Shown here one piece after another: positions 28,518-37,130 of a stretch of 64,000 nucleotides of DNA. The stretch is from Pasteurella atlantica (GTDB lineage: Bacteria; Pseudomonadota; Gammaproteobacteria; Enterobacterales; Pasteurellaceae), in assembly GCF_963693435.1 (NCBI RefSeq), contig NZ_OY856306.1, positions 1,922,001-1,986,000 on the forward strand, written 5' to 3'. Below the pieces are notes generated by a model, which saw nothing but the letters and a program-made list of their open reading frames with translations, was not told where the DNA came from and searched no databases. The position numbers were made by a program, and so were the translations under genes. Positions within the stretch are counted from its first letter, which is position 1. Each line of letters starts with the position of its first letter.

Positions 28518-29633
28518 ATGCTAAAACAACCTTTAATTAAACGTCGTGAATCGTTAAAAATTTATGTGGGTAATGTCCCTGTCGGGGGTGATGCACCAAT
28601 TTCAGTGCAATCAATGACAAATACACGAACAACAGATGTGGAAGCCACAGTTGCTCAGATTAAAGCTCTTGAGCGAGTGGGTGCCGATATTGTTCGAGTA
28701 TCCGTACCAACAATGAATGCAGCAGAAGCATTTAAAACAATTAAACAGCAAGTCAACGTGCCTTTAGTCGCAGATATCCATTTTGATTATCGTATTGCAT
28801 TAAAAGTCGCAGAATACGGTGTGGATTGTTTACGTATTAATCCAGGTAATATTGGCAGTGAAGAGCGTATTCGAGCTGTAGTAGATTGTGCAAGAGATAA
28901 GAATATTCCTATCCGTATCGGGGTTAACGCAGGATCACTTGAACGAGATTTACAAGAAAAATATGGTGAACCGACCCCACAAGCATTGTTAGAAAGTGCG
29001 TTAAGGCACGTCGATATTTTAGATAGATTGAACTTTGATCAATTTAAAGTCAGCGTTAAAGCCTCTGATGTATTTTTAGCTGTAGAGTCTTATCGTTTAT
29101 TAGCACAACAGATTAAACAACCATTACATTTGGGTATAACTGAAGCTGGTGGAGCAAGAGCGGGATCAGTAAAATCAGCGATTGGACTAGGATTACTTCT
29201 TGCAGAAGGTATTGGTGATACATTGCGTATTTCATTAGCGGCAGATCCTGTAGAAGAAATCAAAGTCGGTTTTGATATCTTAAAATCCTTAAGAATTCGC
29301 TCGCGTGGTATTAATTTTATTGCTTGTCCTACTTGTTCTCGTCAAGAAATTGATGTGATTGCCACAGTAAATGAATTAGAACAACGTTTGGAAGATATTA
29401 TTACTCCGATGGATGTTTCCATAATAGGTTGCGTGGTTAACGGACCAGGGGAAGCACTTATCTCAGATTTAGGTGTCACAGGTTCCAGTAAAATGAGTGG
29501 TTATTATCTTGATGGTGTTCGTCAAAAAGAGCGTTTTGATAATGCTTTACTTATTGATCAATTAGAAGCAAAAATCCGTGCCAAAATTAGTATGCAAGAT
29601 GCAAGTAAACGAATTGCCATAGAGCAATTATAA
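28518..29633 (+). CDS. ispG: (E)-4-hydroxy-3-methylbut-2-enyl-diphosphate synthase
   Basis: This 371-residue [4Fe-4S] enzyme of the MEP isoprenoid pathway converts MEcPP to HMBPP. The TIM-barrel half contains [12 protein letters not shown] and LRINPGNIG. The cluster cysteines are visible in [11 protein letters not shown] (about residue 270) and [10 protein letters not shown] (about 305). The length matches E. coli (372). It lies in the rodZ-ispG cluster, but ldhA follows instead of hisS directly. Confidence 0.97.
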   Translation: MLKQPLIKRRESLKIYVGNVPVGGDAPISVQSMTNTRTTDVEATVAQIKALERVGADIVRVSVPTMNAAEAFKTIKQQVNVPLVADIHFDYRIALKVAEYGVDCLRINPGNIGSEERIRAVVDCARDKNIPIRIGVNAGSLERDLQEKYGEPTPQALLESALRHVDILDRLNFDQFKVSVKASDVFLAVESYRLLAQQIKQPLHLGITEAGGARAGSVKSAIGLGLLLAEGIGDTLRISLAADPVEEIKVGFDILKSLRIRSRGINFIACPTCSRQEIDVIATVNELEQRLEDIITPMDVSIIGCVVNGPGEALISDLGVTGSSKMSGYYLDGVRQKERFDNALLIDQLEAKIRAKISMQDASKRIAIEQL

Positions 29634-29646
29634 TTAAGGAAAATAA

Positions 29647-30642
29647 ATGAAAATTGCGATATTTGGGACCAAAAATTATGATCGTAAATACTTAGAGCTA
29701 ATTAATAGTAAATTTGGCTTTGAGTTAAAATTCTTCGATTTTATGTTGAATGTACAAACTGTCAAAATGGTAGAAGGCTGTGATGCTGTTTGTATTTTTG
29801 TTAATGATGATGGTAGTCGTAAAGTATTAGAAAAATTAGCAGAATACAAGGTCAAAATAGTAGCTTTGCGTTGTGCAGGCTTTAATAATGTTGATCTTCA
29901 AGCAGCGAAAGAATTAGGCATTAAAGTCGTTCGAGTACCTGCTTATTCACCAGAAGCGGTCGCAGAGCATACTGTCGGATTAATGATGACGTTAAACCGT
30001 AAAATTCATCGAGCTTATCAACGTACTCGAGATGCTAACTTTTCATTAGAGGGGTTAACGGGGTTTAATATGTACGGACGTACTGCGGGTGTAATCGGAA
30101 CAGGAAAAATTGGCTTAGCCGTCATTCGCATTTTAAAAGGCTTTGGAATGAACATCTTAGCTTATGATCCTTTTAAAAACCCACAGGCAGAAGAGCTAGG
30201 TGCAAAATATGTGGAGCTTGATGAGTTGTATCAAAAATCTCACGTAATTACATTACACTGTCCAGCTACCCCTGAAAGTTATCATATGCTAAACGCCGAA
30301 AGTTTTGCAAAGATGCGTAGAGGGGTGATGATTATTAATACTAGCAGAGGCACCCTCATTGACACACAAGAAGCATTAACAGCATTAAAACAGCAAAAAA
30401 TTGGTGCATTAGGCTTGGATGTGTATGAAAATGAACAAGCTCTCTTTTTTGAAGATAAATCAAATGATATTATTCAAGATGATTTATTCCGTAGAATATC
30501 ATCTTTTCATAATGTCTTGTTAACAGGACATCAAGCATTTTTAACGGAAGAGGCTTTAGTTAATATTTCTGATGTAACTTTGACCAATATTGCGACATTA
30601 TTAAAAGGTAAAGAATGTCCTAATATCGTATTACCAAATTAA
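29647..30642 (+). CDS. ldhA: D-lactate dehydrogenase (fermentative, NAD-dependent)
   Basis: This 331-residue D-2-hydroxyacid dehydrogenase reduces pyruvate to D-lactate. The nucleotide-binding motif is VIGTGKIGLAV near residue 149. The catalytic Arg is in INTSRGTLID (about 235), the Glu in GLDVYENE and the His in TGHQAFLT near 297. The whole sequence follows E. coli LdhA (329 residues). It sits between ispG and hisS with 13 bases to ispG, and an uptake-signal hairpin closes it off from hisS. Confidence 0.94.
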   Translation: MKIAIFGTKNYDRKYLELINSKFGFELKFFDFMLNVQTVKMVEGCDAVCIFVNDDGSRKVLEKLAEYKVKIVALRCAGFNNVDLQAAKELGIKVVRVPAYSPEAVAEHTVGLMMTLNRKIHRAYQRTRDANFSLEGLTGFNMYGRTAGVIGTGKIGLAVIRILKGFGMNILAYDPFKNPQAEELGAKYVELDELYQKSHVITLHCPATPESYHMLNAESFAKMRRGVMIINTSRGTLIDTQEALTALKQQKIGALGLDVYENEQALFFEDKSNDIIQDDLFRRISSFHNVLLTGHQAFLTEEALVNISDVTLTNIATLLKGKECPNIVLPN

Positions 30643-30654
30643 ATAATAAAAAAT

Positions 30655-30708
30655 AAGCGGTATGATTATTATAAAAGTTTGCAAATTTTTATTAAAATCG
30701 TACCGCTT
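30655..30708. repeat. Inverted pair of uptake-signal repeats between ldhA and hisS
   Basis: AAGCGGTATGATT at 30655 pairs with AATCGTACCGCTT ending at 30708 (one mismatch), around a loop with AGTTTGCAAATTTTT. It probably terminates the ldhA transcript. Confidence 0.75.
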
Positions 30709-30735
30709 AAAAAAGAAAAATAAGGATAATTAAGC

Positions 30736-32025
30736 GTGGCAAAAAGTATTCAAGCAATTCGTGGAATGAACGATTGTGCTCCAACAGAAACTCCATTATG
30801 GCAATGGGTAGAAAAACAAATTCGAGAAACACTCGCAAGCTATGGCTACAGTGAAATGCGTAGCCCTGTGTTAGAGCCAACAGCACTTTTTAAACGTGGT
30901 GTTGGGGAAGCAACAGATATTGTTGAAAAAGAGATGTTTACCTTTTTGGATCGTGATGAGGAAAGCTTAACATTACGTCCTGAAGGCACCGCTGGTTGTG
31001 TACGAGCGGCGATACAAAATGGGTGGATTTATAATAACGAACAACGCCTTTGGTATATGGGTCCAATGTTCCGTTATGAGCGTCCTCAAAAAGGACGTTA
31101 CCGCCAATTCCACCAATGTGGAGTAGAAGTTTTTGGTGTTAATAATCCTGAAGCTGATGCTGAGTTGATTTTATTAACTGCTCGTTTATGGGAAAAATTA
31201 GGTATTCGCCAACACGTCACTTTAGAATTAAATTCTATTGGTGGCTTAGAAACTCGCACTAAATACCGTGAGGCATTAGTTGAATTTTTAAATAATCATT
31301 TAGATACTTTAGATGAAGATTGTAAACGTCGTTTAAGCACGAACCCTATTCGTATTTTAGATACTAAAAATCCTGATATTCAAGCAGTATTAAATGAAGC
31401 ACCTAAATTGCATAGTTTTTTAAACGAAGAAGAGCAGCAACATTTCGCTGGAGTGCGTCAAATTTTGGATCAGATGGGAATTGATTATGTAATCAATCAA
31501 AAACTAGTACGTGGTTTAGATTATTACAACAAAACGGTGTTTGAATGGGTCACTACCGCATTAGGTTCACAAGGAACAGTATGTGCTGGTGGTCGTTATG
31601 ATGGTTTAGTTGCTCAACTCGGCGGTCACGCCACCGCAGGTGTTGGTTTTGCAATGGGATTAGAGCGTTTAGTACTTCTCGTTCAAGAAGTAAACAGTAA
31701 TGTTATATTACCTCGCAATGTTGATATTTATGTGGTTTATAATGGTGAAAATGTGACTGCCTCAGCATTTAAACTCGCTGAAACATTACGCACAGAATTA
31801 CCCGAATTACGCACAATGCTACATTGCAGTGGTGGTGCATTTAAAAAGCAATTTAAACGTGCCGATAAACTGGGGGCAAAAATTGCATTGGTATTGGGTG
31901 AAAGTGAAGTGGCAGACAATACTGTGGTGATAAAAGATCTATTTGGTGAAGTAGAACAAGTTACACTTTCTCAAGATGAACTAATTAACGAATTAAAAAA
32001 CGTTTTTAATAAGGAAAAATTATGA
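30736..32025 (+). CDS. hisS: Histidyl-tRNA synthetase
   Basis: This 429-residue class II synthetase charges tRNA-His. It starts [12 protein letters not shown]. Motif 2 is [17 protein letters not shown], the histidine-specific [15 protein letters not shown] follows near residue 258, and motif 3 includes [14 protein letters not shown]. The C-terminal anticodon domain covers about 330-425. The start is GTG at 30736 with AAGGA upstream. Its stop overlaps the yfgM start (ATGA). Confidence 0.97.
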   Translation: MAKSIQAIRGMNDCAPTETPLWQWVEKQIRETLASYGYSEMRSPVLEPTALFKRGVGEATDIVEKEMFTFLDRDEESLTLRPEGTAGCVRAAIQNGWIYNNEQRLWYMGPMFRYERPQKGRYRQFHQCGVEVFGVNNPEADAELILLTARLWEKLGIRQHVTLELNSIGGLETRTKYREALVEFLNNHLDTLDEDCKRRLSTNPIRILDTKNPDIQAVLNEAPKLHSFLNEEEQQHFAGVRQILDQMGIDYVINQKLVRGLDYYNKTVFEWVTTALGSQGTVCAGGRYDGLVAQLGGHATAGVGFAMGLERLVLLVQEVNSNVILPRNVDIYVVYNGENVTASAFKLAETLRTELPELRTMLHCSGGAFKKQFKRADKLGAKIALVLGESEVADNTVVIKDLFGEVEQVTLSQDELINELKNVFNKEKL

Positions 32026-32642
32026 GTGAATATTTAAATCAAACCGAAGAACAAGAATTTAACAATGTTAAAAAGTGGTTTAAAGAAAATGGTACACCAA
32101 TTCTGGTGGTTATTTGTGTTATATCATTGAGTATCTTTGGTTGGAAATTTTGGCAAAACCATAAATTACAAGCAACACAACAGGCTTCAGCAACATATCA
32201 AGCTGTAGTAGAAAGCTATGTAAAAGATCCTGAAACAAACCAACCCCTTGTAGAAAAATTCATATCTGAAAATAAAGACACAAGCTACGCCGTATTTTCA
32301 GCATTAGAGTTAGCTAAGAAACAAGTAGAAGCAAAAGAGTTTACGAAAGCACAAAGCACTTTGCAAAATACCTTGCCAAATACGGAAGATGCGACTTTAC
32401 AAAATATCATCCGTTTACGTTTAGCAATGGTTGATTATCAGTTAAAACAGTTTGATGACGCCCTAACAGTATTATCTCAAGTTGAAGGTAAAGCGTGGGA
32501 TTTACGTAAACAAATTTTAACTGGCGATATTTTAGTTGCAAAAGGTGATATTGCAGCAGCGAAAAGTGCTTATCAGCAAGCAAAAGAAAATGCACCAATA
32601 AATATGCAATCTTTGATTGATATTCGTATAAACAACCTATAA
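32022..32642 (+). CDS. yfgM: YfgM family periplasmic chaperone-like protein
   Basis: This 206-residue bitopic protein has a short cytoplasmic N-terminus, a transmembrane helix (about residues 24-46; [18 protein letters not shown]) and a periplasmic TPR-like domain with repeated AxxxxxxL helices. E. coli YfgM associates with the SecYEG translocon and PpiD. It overlaps hisS by four bases. In E. coli bamB and der follow, but here pnuC does. Confidence 0.9.
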   Translation: MSEYLNQTEEQEFNNVKKWFKENGTPILVVICVISLSIFGWKFWQNHKLQATQQASATYQAVVESYVKDPETNQPLVEKFISENKDTSYAVFSALELAKKQVEAKEFTKAQSTLQNTLPNTEDATLQNIIRLRLAMVDYQLKQFDDALTVLSQVEGKAWDLRKQILTGDILVAKGDIAAAKSAYQQAKENAPINMQSLIDIRINNL

Positions 32643-32685
32643 AATATAGCAAATACTTTACATCCAATCACCCTTAGAGGAACTT

Positions 32686-33372
32686 ATGAACTATAAACAA
32701 CTTATTGAACAAACTAAGCACGAACTTTTTTCAGGCTGGAAGCCTTTTGAAGTTATTTGGTTGGGGTTATTTTTATTAGCACAAATCATTGCTTTTATTC
32801 TTCAACCAGATACTTTACTAGGAATGATTGCGGGAATTTCAGGAATTATCTGCGTTGTTTTTGTTGGTAAAGGTAAAATCAGTAACTATTTCTTTGGTTT
32901 AATTTTTGCTTATAGTTATTTTTATGTTTCTCTAGGTAATAATTATCTTGGAGAGATGAATACGACATTATATGTATATATCCCAGCTCAATTTATTGGC
33001 TACTTTCTTTGGAAAGAGAATATGCAAAATAACCAAGGTGGTGATGAAACAGTTATTGCTAAAGCATTAGACTTAAAAGGTTGGACTATTCTCGTTACCA
33101 GTGTTGCAGTAGGTTCATTATGTTTTATTAGTGCATTAAAATATTTTGGTGGAAGTGCTGCAGGATTAGATGGTGTAACCACTATTTTAGTTGTTGCAGC
33201 TCAACTATTAATGGTCTTACGCTACCGTGAACAATGGGCATTATGGATTATTATCAATATTCTTAGTATCATCTTATGGGTAGATACTGCAGCAATGTAC
33301 TTAATGTATGGTGCTTATTTACTGAATTCATTATACGGTTACTACAACTGGACAAAATTACAAAAAAATTAA
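32686..33372 (+). CDS. pnuC: Nicotinamide riboside transporter PnuC
   Basis: This 228-residue inner-membrane protein has seven transmembrane helices. PnuC signatures are GKGKISNYFFGLIFAYSYFYVS near residue 64 and the later WIIINILSIILWV segment with the conserved Trp-Asn pattern. It takes up nicotinamide riboside for NAD synthesis. Many Pasteurellaceae cannot make NAD de novo and depend on this route; whether this organism does cannot be told from the window. A TTAGAGGAA ribosome binding site precedes the ATG. Confidence 0.94.
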   Translation: MNYKQLIEQTKHELFSGWKPFEVIWLGLFLLAQIIAFILQPDTLLGMIAGISGIICVVFVGKGKISNYFFGLIFAYSYFYVSLGNNYLGEMNTTLYVYIPAQFIGYFLWKENMQNNQGGDETVIAKALDLKGWTILVTSVAVGSLCFISALKYFGGSAAGLDGVTTILVVAAQLLMVLRYREQWALWIIINILSIILWVDTAAMYLMYGAYLLNSLYGYYNWTKLQKN

Positions 33373-33386
33373 TTATTTTAAAAGAT

Positions 33387-33438
33387 AGCGGTAAGATGTT
33401 GCTCAAAATTTGCAAAAAATCAATCACATCTAACCGCT
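33387..33438. repeat. Inverted pair of uptake-signal repeats between pnuC and folP
   Basis: AGCGGTAAGATGT (from 33387) pairs with ACATCTAACCGCT (to 33438), with one opposed A-A pair, around a loop with AAAATTTGCAAAA. It separates convergent genes, and its right arm overlaps the folP stop codon by two bases. Confidence 0.75.
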
Positions 33439-34282
33439 ACTTAACTTCATTCATTGCATTCCAAATTTTTAACGCATCCGCAGTTTCTTTCACATCGTGA
33501 ACTCGTATAATTTTAGCTCCATTTTGGACGCATAATAATGCTCCTGCGACACTCCCGATTAAGCGATCTTCAACGGGTTTATCTAACACCGCACCAATCA
33601 TTGATTTGCGAGAAAGCCCAGCAAGAATAGGGTAGCCAGATTCGGCGAAAATGTTTAAATGTTTTAAGAGTTGATAATTGTGTTCGACCGTTTTTCCAAA
33701 ACCAAAACCGACATCTAAAATAATACGTTCCTGCGGAATACCTGAAATTAAACACGCAAAGGCTCGTTTGTTTAAGAATGTCGCCACTTCATCAACCACA
33801 TCATCGTAATCAGGGTTTTGTTGCATTGTTTGAGGCGTGCCTTGCATATGCATTAAGCATACAGGCAAGCCTAATTCGGCGGCGGTATCCAACGCATTCG
33901 GTAGGGTTAAGGCACGAATATCGTTGATAATATCCATTCCGACTTTGGCGGACTCTTTCATCACTTCGGCTTTTGATGTATCCACTGAAATTAAACAATC
34001 AAAGCGTGAGCGAACCGCCTCAACCAGAGGAACGACACGTTCTAGCTCTTGCTGTTCGCTAATAATTTCAGCGTTAGGGCGAGTTGATTCACCTCCGATA
34101 TCAATAATATCCGCTCCGTCATTAAGCATTTTTTCTACTTGAAAAAGAGCTTTATCTAACGAGAAAAAACGTCCACTATCCGAGAATGAATCAGGGGTAA
34201 AATTTAAAATCCCCATAATATTTGGCTTGGTTAAATCTAATAAGCGGTCACATTTTTGGTAATTTTTGTAACTAATTTTCAT
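33437..34282 (-). CDS. folP: Dihydropteroate synthase
   Basis: This 281-residue folate-pathway TIM barrel joins p-aminobenzoate to dihydropterin pyrophosphate and is the sulfonamide target. Signature one is IMGILNFTPDSFSDSG near residue 22 and signature two is DIIDIGGESTRP near 58. SRKSMIG near 223 and the terminal IIRVHDVKET close the site. It overlaps the end of rluC by 11 bases. GC content is visibly higher than in most neighbours. Confidence 0.96.
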   Translation of the reverse strand: MKISYKNYQKCDRLLDLTKPNIMGILNFTPDSFSDSGRFFSLDKALFQVEKMLNDGADIIDIGGESTRPNAEIISEQQELERVVPLVEAVRSRFDCLISVDTSKAEVMKESAKVGMDIINDIRALTLPNALDTAAELGLPVCLMHMQGTPQTMQQNPDYDDVVDEVATFLNKRAFACLISGIPQERIILDVGFGFGKTVEHNYQLLKHLNIFAESGYPILAGLSRKSMIGAVLDKPVEDRLIGSVAGALLCVQNGAKIIRVHDVKETADALKIWNAMNEVK

Positions 34283-35231
34283 CTCTTAGCCTTTTTAAAA
34301 TTGCTTTTAAGTTGCTATCCAGTGGGGCGGTAATGACCATTTCTTCTTCGGTTCTTGGGTGTGTAAAACGAATCGAATACGCGTGTAAAAACAGACGGTT
34401 TAGCCCAAAACTTTTCATTTTTTGATCAAATTCTGCGTCGCCATATTTACTGTCTAAGGCGATTGGGTGTCCTGCATATTGAGTATGCACACGGATTTGG
34501 TGGGTGCGTCCTGTTACTGGCGAGGCTTTCACTAAGGTCGCACTTTGATAGCGTTCTTCAATGCTAAAACGGGTGTCGGACGGTTTGCCGTCTTCACTCA
34601 CTCGCACAATACGTTCGCCACTGGCTAATTCGTTCTTTTTCAAAGGGGCTTTAACGGCTTTCACGTGGGATTGCCACTGCCCACGCACTAAGGCAAGATA
34701 GTCTTTTTTTACGGTTTTAATGCGTAACTGCTCGTGTAAATTGCGTAACGCAGAGCGTTTTTTGGCAACTAACAAAATCCCTGATGTATCACGGTCAATA
34801 CGGTGTACTAATTCTAAAAAGCGAGCTTCTGGGCGTAATGCACGCAACGCTTCAATTAGCCCAAAACTCAATCCACTGCCACCGTGAACCGCAATGCCTG
34901 AAGGTTTATTTACTACAATTAACACTTCATCTTCATATAAAATATGGCTTTCTAATTCCGCCACTTTATTGAGTTTGGTGGAAATCGGAGCAGTGTTTTT
35001 CTCAGATACACGAACTGGCGGAATTCGCACAATATCGCCACCTTGTAGCTTATATTCAGGTTTGATACGCCCTTTGTTTATGCGTACTTCGCCTTTACGA
35101 ACGATACGATAAATTAAACTTTTCGGCACGCCTTTGAGCTTTGCGAGTAAGAAATTATCAATTCGTTGCCCACTTTCATCATCACTAATGGTTACAAATT
35201 GCACTTTGGCACTGATTACTTTTTCTGTCAT
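34272..35231 (-). CDS. rluC: 23S rRNA pseudouridine(955/2504/2580) synthase
   Basis: This 319-residue RluA-family enzyme has an N-terminal S4 RNA-binding domain (about 17-75; QRIDNFLLAKLKGVPKSLIYR, given in part) and a catalytic domain with HRIDRDTSGILLVAKK holding the catalytic Asp near residue 144. Later RTHQIRVH near 222 is the family's second block. It modifies helices of 23S rRNA. folP overlaps its end, and an unrecognised ORF lies 17 bases upstream on the same strand. Confidence 0.94.
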   Translation of the reverse strand: MTEKVISAKVQFVTISDDESGQRIDNFLLAKLKGVPKSLIYRIVRKGEVRINKGRIKPEYKLQGGDIVRIPPVRVSEKNTAPISTKLNKVAELESHILYEDEVLIVVNKPSGIAVHGGSGLSFGLIEALRALRPEARFLELVHRIDRDTSGILLVAKKRSALRNLHEQLRIKTVKKDYLALVRGQWQSHVKAVKAPLKKNELASGERIVRVSEDGKPSDTRFSIEERYQSATLVKASPVTGRTHQIRVHTQYAGHPIALDSKYGDAEFDQKMKSFGLNRLFLHAYSIRFTHPRTEEEMVITAPLDSNLKAILKRLRDEN

Positions 35232-35248
35232 TTTTATTCCAAATTATG

Positions 35249-35881
35249 TTATTTTTTTAATGTATAAGCCTGATCTTTATGAGTTGGCTGCTGTGGAAAA
35301 GCAAGTTCTAAAATATTTCCTCTTACAAATTCTTTAAGATGTTTTCCTAATGCAGAATGACTCATTCCTAATAATGTTGCTAATGCATTTTTAGATACAT
35401 ATTGATCTTTACATAAAGCACAAACATACACTTTAACTTGTTCAGGCGGTTTCTTTTTCTTATTATAAAAATCACAAGATATAATACTTTCTAACTGAGC
35501 TTTGAAAAGATTATCTAGGTAGCATATTTCATCAATAACTCGTTGATTTCCAAATTTAATTCTACCATAACGGTCTCTATTTACTATATTTTTACCAATA
35601 TTAGCTTGTGCCTTAGCTTGTGCCTTAGCTTGTGCCTTAGCCTTAGAATTAAAATGGCTTAATGCAATAGTTTCAGATGTATAGATTTGAGTAATATCAA
35701 TATCTTTTGCCCAAGGTAGGAGGTAAAATTTATTCTTCTGCTCTCCTTTACCTAAAATAAATCCTTTTCTTATTAATTCTGAAAGAGCCAAAGTAATTTG
35801 TCTTCCTGTAGCTATTGCACCGAGCTGTGATGATAAAACTTTATGATTGATCCAGCCATTATTTTTTACTGCAATAATCAA
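35249..35881 (-). CDS. Unrecognised protein with an AKAQ repeat and a C-terminal HTH-like region
   Basis: This open frame of 210 codons opens at a TTG at 35881. There is no in-frame ATG before residue 170, and the frame stays open for about 19 more codons upstream to a TAA. That makes the true start uncertain: TTG, ATT, or a lost 5' end. Residues 1-60 (NNGWINHKVLSSQLGAI and LALSELIRKGFILGKG) and 155-200 (VSKNALATLLGMSHSALGKHLKEF) look like winged-helix or helix-turn-helix segments. Between them lies KAQAKAQAKAQA, from 12-bp DNA repeats. I do not recognise the family; a DNA-binding protein is a guess from these helices. Confidence 0.55.
   Translation of the reverse strand: MIIAVKNNGWINHKVLSSQLGAIATGRQITLALSELIRKGFILGKGEQKNKFYLLPWAKDIDITQIYTSETIALSHFNSKAKAQAKAQAKAQANIGKNIVNRDRYGRIKFGNQRVIDEICYLDNLFKAQLESIISCDFYNKKKKPPEQVKVYVCALCKDQYVSKNALATLLGMSHSALGKHLKEFVRGNILELAFPQQPTHKDQAYTLKK
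35601..35640 (-). repeat. 12-bp tandem repeat inside the unrecognised ORF
   Basis: TTAGCTTGTGCC is repeated three times exactly (35601-35636), followed by a partial unit. In the minus-strand frame it encodes AKAQ units, so copy-number change would alter length but not frame. Confidence 0.9.
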
Positions 35882-35923
35882 AATATTTTTGTGTAATGAT
35901 TTTTCATCAATATATTTCTTACC

Positions 35924-35957
35924 AAATTTGCAGATTTACCAAAAAATCTAACCGCTT
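35924..35957 (-). repeat. Single Apl-type uptake-signal repeat
   Basis: On the minus strand AAGCGGTTAGATTTTTT is followed by the AAATC-GCAAATTT half, the same layout as the other uptake repeats. It lies just upstream of the unrecognised ORF. Confidence 0.65.
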
Positions 35958-36019
35958 AAAAATTTTAATCTATCATACTTATTTCAACTAACAATTCAGA
36001 TGATTATAAACTAGAAATG

Positions 36020-36060
36020 AATTTACTGAAATCAGAAAAATAAACTAATTTCAGTAAATT
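36020..36060. repeat. Hairpin downstream of napC
   Basis: AATTTACTGAAAT (36020-36032) and ATTTCAGTAAATT (36048-36060) are perfect 13-bp arms around 15 bases. It lies 17 bases after the napC stop and may end or stabilise the nap transcript; there is no strong T-run. Confidence 0.6.
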
Positions 36061-36076
36061 AAAGGGGGAGAAACGT

Positions 36077-36685
36077 TTACTCTTTTGTAAAACCTGATTC
36101 TACATTTTCCATATTCGGTAATTGGTGAGCAATACCTTTATGGCAGTCGATACAGGTTTTGTTTTCTTCAATCGCCATTTTGTGCATTTTGGCTGCAACA
36201 GTTTTTTGCTCTGTAAAATCCATATCATCAAAATTGTGACAGCTACGACAAGCAGCGGAATCATTGGCTTTCATTCTTGCCCATTCACGCTCTGCCATTT
36301 CTAAACGTGCTGCTTCAAATTTTTCTTTGGTATCCACTTTGCCTGTAAAGTGTGCATAAACTTCTTTGGCTGCTTCTAGTTTACGTTTCCATTTAGGGAA
36401 AAATTTATGTGGTACGTGGCAATCCGAACAAATTGCTTTCACACCTGCGTGGTTCATATAATGCGATGATTGACGATACTCTGGTACAACATCATTCATA
36501 TGACAACTTGAACAAAATTCTTCGGTGTTAGTGTGTTCTAATGCAGTATTAAATCCACCCCAAAATAAAATTCCGACAATAAAGGAAAGCGTGATTAACA
36601 CACCCACAGCGATACGACTTGGCGAACGAAACCACCGCCAAAAACGGACAATAAAATTCGGTTTTTTCTGTTTGTTTTCTGTCAT
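36077..36685 (-). CDS. napC: Tetrahaem cytochrome c NapC (quinol dehydrogenase)
   Basis: This 202-residue NapC/NirT-family cytochrome is anchored by one N-terminal helix (about residues 25-47) with a periplasmic domain carrying four haem motifs: CSSCH, CSDCH, CRSCH and CIDCH. It oxidises menaquinol and passes electrons to NapB. It is the last gene of napDAGHBC, 11 bases after napB. Confidence 0.96.
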   Translation of the reverse strand: MTENKQKKPNFIVRFWRWFRSPSRIAVGVLITLSFIVGILFWGGFNTALEHTNTEEFCSSCHMNDVVPEYRQSSHYMNHAGVKAICSDCHVPHKFFPKWKRKLEAAKEVYAHFTGKVDTKEKFEAARLEMAEREWARMKANDSAACRSCHNFDDMDFTEQKTVAAKMHKMAIEENKTCIDCHKGIAHQLPNMENVESGFTKE

Positions 36686-36696
36686 TTTCTTAACCC

Positions 36697-37125
36697 TTAT
36701 TTCCCAAATCCTGGCATTGGTTCAAAATCATTTGGCACAATGCTATCCACATCGGCTTGTGTCACGTGGCATTGTAAACAGAAATAACGACGTGGCGACG
36801 TTCCACCTACGATATTACCATCACGATCCGTAAAGTGAGTTGGGCTAATACGTGTCGCACCTGTTACTCGTGCATTTTTAGGGCTATGACAACTTAAACA
36901 CTGGTTGTTGTTTTTGGTTACTTGATAACCTTTCACACTATGTGGAATCACAGGTGGTTGATTCACATAGTTTAATGGTGGTAATTCTATTTCCTTAGGT
37001 GGATTATGAAACGCAGGCGTTACATTTTCTGGCGATTCATCAATGTTATTTCCCACTGCAAATACATTACTTGATAAAGTTGTTGCACCTAAAAGTGCGG
37101 TTAAAATCAATAAATACTTTTTCAT
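36697..37125 (-). CDS. napB: Dihaem cytochrome c NapB
   Basis: This roughly 142-residue periplasmic small subunit of nitrate reductase has a signal peptide at about 1-23 (ending SSNVFA) and two haem-binding motifs, CLSCH and CLQCH. It receives electrons from NapC and gives them to NapA. I chose the ATG at 37125 because GGGGGAG lies eight bases upstream; the frame opens at a GTG nine bases earlier that overlaps the napH stop. A Hin-type uptake core lies in the signal-peptide codons (37093-37101). Confidence 0.95.
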   Translation of the reverse strand: MKKYLLILTALLGATTLSSNVFAVGNNIDESPENVTPAFHNPPKEIELPPLNYVNQPPVIPHSVKGYQVTKNNNQCLSCHSPKNARVTGATRISPTHFTDRDGNIVGGTSPRRYFCLQCHVTQADVDSIVPNDFEPMPGFGK

Positions 37126-37130
37126 TGTTA

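Noticed and set aside
35601-35640. CRISPR array
   Set aside because: The 12-bp units are contiguous with no spacers and are in-frame coding repeats. No cas genes are present in the window.
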